Shown: positions 1-4,511 of the stretch, in pieces | Layout: each line of letters begins with the position of its first letter | Numbering within the stretch: position 1 is the stretch's first letter | Source: Bacteriovoracaceae bacterium | Lineage (GTDB): Bacteria; Bdellovibrionota; Bacteriovoracia; Bacteriovoracales; Bacteriovoracaceae | Reading direction: 5' to 3' | Assembly: GCA_023146355.1 (NCBI GenBank) | Contig: JAGLCH010000286.1 | Coordinates: 1 to 5,671 of the forward strand | DNA length: 5,671 nucleotides | The notes under the pieces: generated by a model | Told to the model about the DNA's origin: nothing | Databases searched by the model: none | Seen by the model: only the letters and a program-made list of their open reading frames with translations | Program-made: the position numbers and the translations under genes

Positions 1-3
1 AGT

Positions 4-417
4 TTAATTTTCATCGTTTACTGATTTTTCGACCCACTTGCCTGTAGGAGGAATTAGCTTTCTTTGCTCTAGGTCAAAAAGACCAAAGACATAGTCTGCA
101 ATACTACTGATTTTGCCATTTTCCTTATACATAATTTGGCGAAGATTCCACAGATTGTGGCGATAACCCTTGTGTTGAAAAACAATTCTAATTTTATCCC
201 CTGCGGCGACTTCTTTTTTATAAGAGATTTCGGCCTTAAGAACCACCGGCCCTACCATTTCTTTTTTTACACTTTCGGGGAAGATCTCTTTTGTTTTGTA
301 GTATGCCCAGCGGGCATCTTCAAAGAGTGTGAGATAGTGTGTGTGATTGAGATGCCCGTAAACATCTAAGTACTTCTCATCAACTGTTGTATGATATTCA
401 AAGTTTTCAATAGACAT
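4..417 (-). CDS. FadM/YbaW-like hotdog-fold acyl-CoA thioesterase
   Basis: This is a 137-residue single-domain protein, the usual size for the 4HBT/YbgC/FadM hotdog thioesterases, which hydrolyse acyl-CoA to free acid and CoA in the cytoplasm. Residues 17-37 carry the family signature: LDVYGHLNHTHYL followed by FEDARW. The pattern is D18, G21-H22, N24, then a Glu/Asp-Ala-Arg-Trp helix, and it closely resembles the remembered sequence of E. coli FadM (LDVYQHVNNARYL, EEARW). D18 is the likely catalytic acid. The second Asn of the usual H-x-N-N is His here (H25). It is the last gene of the nifU-nifS operon: its ATG follows the nifS stop after 3 nt, and AAAGG about 8 nt upstream could serve as ribosome binding site. 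Fold and general activity are fairly sure. The substrate (long-chain, 3-keto or aromatic acyl-CoA) cannot be told, and its link to Fe-S assembly is unclear. Confidence 0.85.
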   Translation of the reverse strand: MSIENFEYHTTVDEKYLDVYGHLNHTHYLTLFEDARWAYYKTKEIFPESVKKEMVGPVVLKAEISYKKEVAAGDKIRIVFQHKGYRHNLWNLRQIMYKENGKISSIADYVFGLFDLEQRKLIPPTGKWVEKSVNDEN

Positions 418-420
418 TGA

Positions 421-1641
421 TTAAACCTTTAATGCATCGGGACGGAATTCATCCTTCTCATTATCCCAAAATGGTGAGAGCCTTCGAAGATTTGCCACAA
501 TGGGAGGAAGTGCCTTTTCAATTGCCTCAACGTCAGACTCAGTGTTAAAGCGTCCAAAGGAAAACCTAAGGGTTCCATGGGCATACTCAAATGGAATCCC
601 CATTGCTTTTAAAACATGCGAGGGCTCAAGGTTTCCAGAGGAGCAGGCCGATCCTGTTGAGCAGCAGATACCGCTCTCACTGAGGCCGTAAATTAGCCCC
701 TCGCCTTCAATGCCTAGGAAACTTATACTCGTGGTTGTTCCCAGTCGTTCTGCCCTAGTTCCATTGATTTTATTTCCCTTAATGTTGTTGAGAACAAAAC
801 GCTCAAGTCTGTCCCTGAGACGAGTTTCTAGCGGGGCCTCACTAAAAGGGTCGACATTTTCAAATTTAGCGCAGGCAATCTCAAGGGCCTTTGCCATGGC
901 AGCAATGTATGGAACATTTTCAGTCCCTGCGCGCTGTCCTTTCTCTTGGTGTCCACCAACAATAAGAGGACGAGTAAGAACCAGAGGCTTTTTATAGAGA
1001 ACCCCTACTCCTTTAGGACCATACATTTTGTGTCCAGAGAAGCTGAGCATATCAACATAGGGAAAGTCTCTAGCGATATTGACGTCAATTTTACCAACTG
1101 TTTGAGTAGCATCGGTGTGAAAAGCGATCATGGGATCAGTTTTTTTTACCACCTGGGAGAGCTTATTTATGGGAAAGATTACTCCCGTTTCATTATTGGC
1201 ATGCATGATAGAAACGATGGCGGTATCGGGTCTGATCGCGTCAATCAGCTCAACAATATCAATGTTTCCCTGATCATCTACGCCGAGATAAGTCACTTCA
1301 AGGCCATTTCTTTCGAGATCTTTACAAAGTGAATGAACACTTGGGTGCTCAACTGCCGTGGTGATGAGGTGCATGCGATCTGGATTTGATTCCAAAACAC
1401 CTTTAATTGCCATGTTATTGGCCTCAGATGCAGAACCAGTAAAGAAGATCTCATTGCCATCTACCCCTAAGAGCTTAGCAATTGTTGACCTTGAATTTTC
1501 GACAACTTCTGAGATAGCTTCCCCTTGTTTGTAAAGAGAGCCAGGGTTGAAGTAATTATCCACAAAATAAGGTTTCATCACCTCAAATACAGCGGGGTCA
1601 ACCTGAGTTGTAGCGTTATTGTCAGTATAGATAGTTTTCAT
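421..1641 (-). CDS. nifS: NifS-type cysteine desulfurase
   Basis: NifS is a PLP-dependent enzyme that converts L-cysteine to L-alanine and passes the persulfide sulfur to the scaffold NifU. At 406 residues this is full family length. It starts with the NifS-like YTDNNATT (5-12). Visible active-site residues are H99 (stacks on PLP), N149-N150-E151-T152-G153, D177 and Q180 (PLP contacts), the Schiff-base lysine K205 in SFSGHK, and the catalytic C333 in the mobile loop STGSACSSGNLEPSHVL (328-344), typical of group I (NifS/IscS) enzymes. R359 lies in the conserved TLRFSFGR segment. The tail from LPPIVANLRRLSP on is of NifS rather than IscS type. Its ATG overlaps the nifU stop by one base (TAATG), so its translation is probably coupled to nifU. 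No nitrogenase genes are near, so the role is likely general Fe-S assembly. Confidence 0.95.
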   Translation of the reverse strand: MKTIYTDNNATTQVDPAVFEVMKPYFVDNYFNPGSLYKQGEAISEVVENSRSTIAKLLGVDGNEIFFTGSASEANNMAIKGVLESNPDRMHLITTAVEHPSVHSLCKDLERNGLEVTYLGVDDQGNIDIVELIDAIRPDTAIVSIMHANNETGVIFPINKLSQVVKKTDPMIAFHTDATQTVGKIDVNIARDFPYVDMLSFSGHKMYGPKGVGVLYKKPLVLTRPLIVGGHQEKGQRAGTENVPYIAAMAKALEIACAKFENVDPFSEAPLETRLRDRLERFVLNNIKGNKINGTRAERLGTTTSISFLGIEGEGLIYGLSESGICCSTGSACSSGNLEPSHVLKAMGIPFEYAHGTLRFSFGRFNTESDVEAIEKALPPIVANLRRLSPFWDNEKDEFRPDALKV

Positions 1642-2543
1642 TAAAAATCCACTAGCCGTAGTTCGGGATGAACTAGCTCTTTAAATAGGTTGTCGATGAT
1701 GGCGGAAAGTTCGGGCCCGTGGTCGCCTGAAAGCTCACAGTAAACCAAGTTTCCCTTTACTCGTACTAGTTGGATATCTGACCCCTGCCGATTGAGGTGG
1801 GGCCTTATGGCCGTTTGAATTACTAGCGTAACCTTGGCCTCAATTTCCTGATTTTCTTTCTCATCATGGGCCGTAATAGGCTTCACTTTGGTGCGATTTT
1901 TTAGGGTTTCCTCTTTCAAAATGTCGTGAAGGCCACCGGAAGTATTGATACAGCTACCACATCCTGTGCCTGCCTGAGTTCGAACCATAAGTTCATCAAG
2001 TGAGGTGATGGCAAGATCTGTAATTGATTGCCTTAAGTAGGCGTCAGTTCTATTAAAACAGGTACAAACAAGTGGACCTTCATCTTCAGCATGCTTATCT
2101 TCCTCAATAAACTGAGAATGATCGACATTTCTCTTTATGGCCCAGTCTTTTACTGCTTCCTTTAAGACCTCAGCTCCCATTACAGAGCAGTGCATTTTTT
2201 GCTTTGGCATTCCCTCGAGAAATACCGCAATATCTTCTGCTGTGATGGAGAGTGCCTCAACTGGGGTCGGTTTCATGCTTTCAATAATATAGCAAAGTGC
2301 CTCAGATGAAGCGATGGCCGAAGTACAGCCAAAGGTTTCGTATCGAGCACTTGCTATACGATCCATTTTGGGATCATCAGCACGCTCAACTTTAAAGGAA
2401 AATACAATCGCATCGCCGCAAGCAATTGACCCGTGATGGCCAATCCCGTCTGCATTTGCAATTCTACCGTGATATGATTCACCACTTCCGCTTAGGGCAT
2501 CCTGAAACATGGTGACCAATTTATCTGAATAATTCCAACCCAT
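1641..2543 (-). CDS. nifU: NifU iron-sulfur cluster scaffold with degenerate Nfu domain
   Basis: This is a modular scaffold on which Fe-S clusters are built with sulfur from NifS. Numbered from the ATG at 2543 (300 residues), there are three parts. First, an IscU-like domain (about 1-135) has all three cluster cysteines: C42 in ACGD with D44, C73 in FGCTSAIASSE, and C119 in KMHCSVMG. Second, a BFD-like [2Fe-2S] domain (about 157-210) has C160-x-C162 and C195-x2-C198 (TGCGSC). Third, a C-terminal Nfu-like domain (about 233-300) has IRPHLNRQGSDIQLV, but its usual CxxC is replaced by GDHGPE (273-278). I chose the ATG at 2543, not the GTG at 2552: GAGGAG ends 8 nt before the ATG, whereas the GTG overlaps that GAGGAG, and known NifU proteins start at this point. 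First gene of the operon, with nifS following in a TAATG overlap. Confidence 0.93.
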   Translation of the reverse strand: MGWNYSDKLVTMFQDALSGSGESYHGRIANADGIGHHGSIACGDAIVFSFKVERADDPKMDRIASARYETFGCTSAIASSEALCYIIESMKPTPVEALSITAEDIAVFLEGMPKQKMHCSVMGAEVLKEAVKDWAIKRNVDHSQFIEEDKHAEDEGPLVCTCFNRTDAYLRQSITDLAITSLDELMVRTQAGTGCGSCINTSGGLHDILKEETLKNRTKVKPITAHDEKENQEIEAKVTLVIQTAIRPHLNRQGSDIQLVRVKGNLVYCELSGDHGPELSAIIDNLFKELVHPELRLVDF

Positions 2544-2551
2544 ACCGTACA
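2544..2551 (-). promoter_or_regulatory. Spacer between ribosome binding site and nifU ATG
   Basis: On the minus strand the order is TGAGGAG, then TGTACGGT (this spacer), then ATG. GAGGAG (2552-2557) with an 8-nt gap is ideal for the ATG at 2543. The in-frame GTG at 2550-2552 begins on the last G of the same GAGGAG, so it has no usable site of its own. This decides the start of nifU. Confidence 0.8.
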
Positions 2552-2604
2552 CTCCTCAGGGAATCTATCAGAGTTTTACCACGTCCAAAATAAGATTTAA
2601 ATAT

Positions 2605-2623
2605 CTAATATCATGTATATTAG
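2605..2623. promoter_or_regulatory. Inverted repeat, candidate operator between nifU and the peptidase gene
   Basis: CTAATAT (2605-2611) and ATATTAG (2617-2623) form a perfect 7-bp inverted repeat around a 5-base centre, CATGT. It covers the candidate nifU -10 and part of its spacer, and ends 2 bp before the TTGACA of the rightward promoter, a position suited to a dimeric repressor acting on one or both genes. Fe-S operons are often controlled by Rrf2-family (IscR, RirA-like) or Fur proteins, but the site does not clearly match a motif I know. Assigning a regulator would be a guess. Confidence 0.4.
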
Positions 2624-2632
2624 TCTTGACAA
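2605..2632 (-). promoter_or_regulatory. Candidate promoter of the nifU-nifS-thioesterase operon
   Basis: On the minus strand a -35 TTGTCA (2627-2632, 5 of 6 to consensus) is followed after 16 nt by a -10 TATTAG (2605-2610, 4 of 6). Transcription would start near 2598, giving a leader of about 55 nt before the nifU ATG. The -10 forms one arm of the inverted repeat at 2605-2623. Consensus match only; no independent support. Confidence 0.4.
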
Positions 2633-2654
2633 TTGAGGGCCAAAATTTGATATT
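2626..2654 (+). promoter_or_regulatory. Candidate promoter of the M14 peptidase gene
   Basis: A perfect -35 TTGACA (2626-2631) is followed after 17 nt by GATATT (2649-2654, 4 of 6 to the -10 consensus); TATTTT at 2651-2656 is an alternative with 19-nt spacing. Transcription would start near 2661 and leave a leader of about 37 nt. The -35 overlaps the leftward -35, because TTGACAA reads as TTGTCAA on the other strand, so polymerase binding at the two promoters may be mutually exclusive. Confidence 0.5.
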
Positions 2655-2697
2655 TTTAGGTGAAATTATTTAATAATAAAACATAGTTAGGTGACTA

Positions 2698-3729
2698 ATG
2701 AAACGTGTTGTAATTGCACTTCAAATTCTAGCTTTTGGACTGTTGGCCCATGCTGCAGATACTCCTGTTAAGTTATCGAAATCAGAGAAAAAACAAGAAC
2801 TCAAACGCTACTGTAGGCGCTTTAATAAAGAAATTAAGCGTTATTACTGGGGGCATATTATCTGCAATCCAAAGACTTGGCGGTGGGAAGAGGAATATGT
2901 TTCTCCTAAGGGAAAGTGGCCTTTGGTCTATCGAGTCTTTGATAGCGACGATAGCAAGATTAAGAAAACTACAACTTTAGTCCAGTGTGGTATCCACGGC
3001 GATGAGCTACCAACTGTTTATATGTGTATTCACATGGTACGCGACATTCTTTTTGACAATAAAAATGCATATAAAGGTCACCGGGTCGTTATTGCGCCCC
3101 TAGTTAATCCCGACGGTTTTTTTAGGAAGTACCCCACCCGCCAAAATGGTCGTGGCGTAGACCTTAATCGCAACTTTCCAACTCGCGACTTTGACTCCCG
3201 TGCAATTAGAGATTGGAAAAGAAAGTACCGCTCGAGCCCAAGAAAGTATCCAGGGAAAAAGGGCGCTAGCGAGATTGAAACTCGATTTCAAATTATGCTC
3301 ATGGACAAGTATCGTCCTGATAAAATCATCTCAATCCATTCCCCTTATGGCTGGCTAGATTTTGATAGTCCTAAGCGCAATAAGAATTGGGATGAGCCAG
3401 ATGGATATGACTTTAGAGTCTTTAAAAAAGATTCTAAAGGCGTTGCCAAGACCATGAGTAAAAAGAGTAATAACTATCCTCTTACTAGCTTTAGAATCTA
3501 TCCTGGATCTCTTGGAAACTATGCCGCTACAGAACGTGGAATTCCAGTATATACTCTAGAGCTTCCAACCTCAGGCGCTGAAAAAGCTCATCGCTATTGG
3601 CGTAGGATGAGAAAAGGACTTATGGCGGCAGTTAGCTATGAGCTCCACGCAAAGGCCAAAGAAACTGACAAAAAGAAAGTTTCTCTGGTTAAAGAAAAAA
3701 AGAAGGATAAAAAGAAAAGATCTAATTAA
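2698..3729 (+). CDS. Exported M14 zinc peptidase, murein peptide amidase (MpaA)-like
   Basis: This is a 343-residue zinc carboxypeptidase-fold protein. The first 19 residues look like a Sec signal peptide: MKR, a hydrophobic stretch, then AHA before a likely cut at 19/20. Zinc ligands are visible as H100 and E103 in CGIHGDE and H214 in ISIHSPYGWLD. Substrate-binding and core residues lie in NPDGF (137-141) and GVDLNRNFP (153-161; N157, R158), and E288 in YTLELP is the expected catalytic glutamate. The order and wording of these motifs resemble E. coli MpaA, which cuts the gamma-D-Glu-diaminopimelate bond of murein peptides. MpaA, however, is about 100 residues shorter and cytoplasmic. Here an extra N-terminal region (about 20-90, with C39 and C56) and a basic tail (319-343, 12 Lys) are added. 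The start has AGGTGA just upstream. Periplasmic cell-wall peptide cleavage is the best guess; another M14 specificity is possible. Confidence 0.85.
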   Translation: MKRVVIALQILAFGLLAHAADTPVKLSKSEKKQELKRYCRRFNKEIKRYYWGHIICNPKTWRWEEEYVSPKGKWPLVYRVFDSDDSKIKKTTTLVQCGIHGDELPTVYMCIHMVRDILFDNKNAYKGHRVVIAPLVNPDGFFRKYPTRQNGRGVDLNRNFPTRDFDSRAIRDWKRKYRSSPRKYPGKKGASEIETRFQIMLMDKYRPDKIISIHSPYGWLDFDSPKRNKNWDEPDGYDFRVFKKDSKGVAKTMSKKSNNYPLTSFRIYPGSLGNYAATERGIPVYTLELPTSGAEKAHRYWRRMRKGLMAAVSYELHAKAKETDKKKVSLVKEKKKDKKKRSN

Positions 3730-3743
3730 TACGAAACGATGGT

Positions 3744-4358
3744 CTACATTAGGAGATAATTGAGTGTGGAGAGTGAATTTTCACGGCCCTTCTCAATAAC
3801 TTTTCCCTTATTGGTTACAATAATCATAATTTCAGAGTGAACAGTGTTCCAAATTGTCTTGGAAATAAAGGCAATGCGATCGTTATCACAAAGGCTATTT
3901 CCACTTCTTAAAAGATGCTGAAGTCTTTCAATCTCTTTATCACGCATCAGTGAGTAGAAATCCATAAAGTCATGCTCGAGAGCACACAGATAGAACATCA
4001 ACATCAAAACAGTCACCTGTTCTGGGTATTTTTCCATCCAATTGAAGGATGCATTTACGTAACTGGTCAGTTTATCTCTGCTGTTATCCACTTGATCTAC
4101 AGATTTCGAGATCTCTTCTTGAAAGGTAGCAAGAACATATTTGACTGCAGAGAGGAAAATTTTGTGTTTTTCTGGGAAGTGGTAGGCAACGTGGGCACGA
4201 CGGGTACCAATCTTTTTAGCAATGGCCTCAAAAGTAGTTTTTTCAATTCCGACTTGGGCCAGACACTCAATCGCAGCTTTAGTAATTTCGAGCTTTTTAA
4301 GATCTCCCTTACTTGGAGTGTAATCGAATAAATTATAGATAAGTGAGTCGTTTCTCAT
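3744..4358 (-). CDS. TetR/AcrR-family transcriptional regulator
   Basis: The protein has 204 residues, the usual TetR-family length. Residues about 21-75 form the N-terminal DNA-binding domain: ITKAAIECLAQVGIEKTTFEAIAKKIG, then the recognition-helix region TRRAHVAYHFPEKHKIF, with the Tyr-His-Phe and Lys typical of the family (usually YYHFxxK). The remainder is a mostly helical, poorly conserved ligand and dimer domain with no recognisable ligand signature. Such proteins are usually repressors released by a small molecule. The ATG has only a weak ribosome binding site, but the next Met lies far inside the protein, so this start is the reasonable one. It diverges from the thiolase gene across 153 bp, which suggests control of that gene, perhaps by an acyl-CoA or fatty acid. 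Its 3' end converges on the peptidase gene. Confidence 0.9.
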   Translation of the reverse strand: MRNDSLIYNLFDYTPSKGDLKKLEITKAAIECLAQVGIEKTTFEAIAKKIGTRRAHVAYHFPEKHKIFLSAVKYVLATFQEEISKSVDQVDNSRDKLTSYVNASFNWMEKYPEQVTVLMLMFYLCALEHDFMDFYSLMRDKEIERLQHLLRSGNSLCDNDRIAFISKTIWNTVHSEIMIIVTNKGKVIEKGRENSLSTLNYLLM

Positions 4359-4382
4359 TCACAATATCTACTTCAAAAAGAC

Positions 4383-4395
4383 CAATTATTCAATT
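4383..4395. repeat. CAATT-N3-CAATT direct repeat, copy 1
   Basis: CAATT occurs twice with an 8-bp period (4383-4387 and 4391-4395), about 25 bp upstream of the tetR start. The same arrangement recurs at 4486-4498. It might be half of a regulator site, but chance in AT-rich DNA is not excluded. Confidence 0.3.
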
Positions 4396-4450
4396 CTTTT
4401 AGCCATTGGAATCTGCGCATCTTTCATCCCGTTGAAATTCACTCTGATAT

Positions 4451-4480
4451 TTGCCTAGCCAGTTAAATCGGTTGTAGAAT
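4451..4480 (+). promoter_or_regulatory. Candidate promoter of the thiolase gene
   Basis: A weak -35 TTGCCT (4451-4456, 4 of 6) and a good -10 TAGAAT (4475-4480, 5 of 6) are separated by 18 nt. Transcription would start near 4487, leaving a short leader of about 25 nt to the ATG. The second CAATT-N3-CAATT repeat lies right at this inferred start point, where a bound repressor could block initiation. Confidence 0.45.
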
Positions 4481-4485
4481 GCTAT

Positions 4486-4498
4486 CAATTCAACAATT
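4486..4498. repeat. CAATT-N3-CAATT direct repeat, copy 2
   Basis: CAATT at 4486-4490 and 4494-4498, again with an 8-bp period, lies between the candidate thiolase -10 and its ribosome binding site. Together with copy 1 it frames the tetR/thiolase gap. Possible TetR operator; inference only. Confidence 0.3.
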
Positions 4499-4499
4499 T

Positions 4500-4506
4500 A
4501 AGGGGG
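4500..4506 (+). promoter_or_regulatory. Strong ribosome binding site of the thiolase gene
   Basis: AAGGGGG ends 5 nt before the ATG at 4512. It is a near-ideal purine-rich site, the strongest in the window, and fixes the thiolase start. It fits a highly translated metabolic enzyme. Confidence 0.75.
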
Positions 4507-4511
4507 TATAT

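Noticed and set aside
136..369. Plus-strand open frame of 77 codons
   Set aside because: It lies fully antisense within the thioesterase gene, has no domain signature, and is explained as a shadow frame.
500..1332. Three plus-strand open frames (500-691, 710-997, 946-1332)
   Set aside because: All are antisense to nifS, whose motifs are unmistakable; no plausible protein features in these frames.
421..2543. nifU and nifS as evidence of nitrogen fixation
   Set aside because: No nifHDK, nifENB or other nitrogenase gene is in the window, and NIF-type Fe-S assembly occurs in many bacteria that do not fix nitrogen.
2735..3291. Open frames at 2735-2980 (plus) and 3100-3291 (minus)
   Set aside because: Both overlap the M14 peptidase gene in other frames, and the peptidase frame carries the catalytic motifs.
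3722..3752. Possible terminator hairpin CTAAT ... ATTAG at the peptidase/tetR junction
   Set aside because: Only 5 AT-rich base pairs with a 21-nt loop and no T-run; too weak to call a terminator.
3972..4331. Plus-strand open frame of 119 codons
   Set aside because: Antisense to the tetR gene; no recognisable domain and no convincing ribosome binding site.
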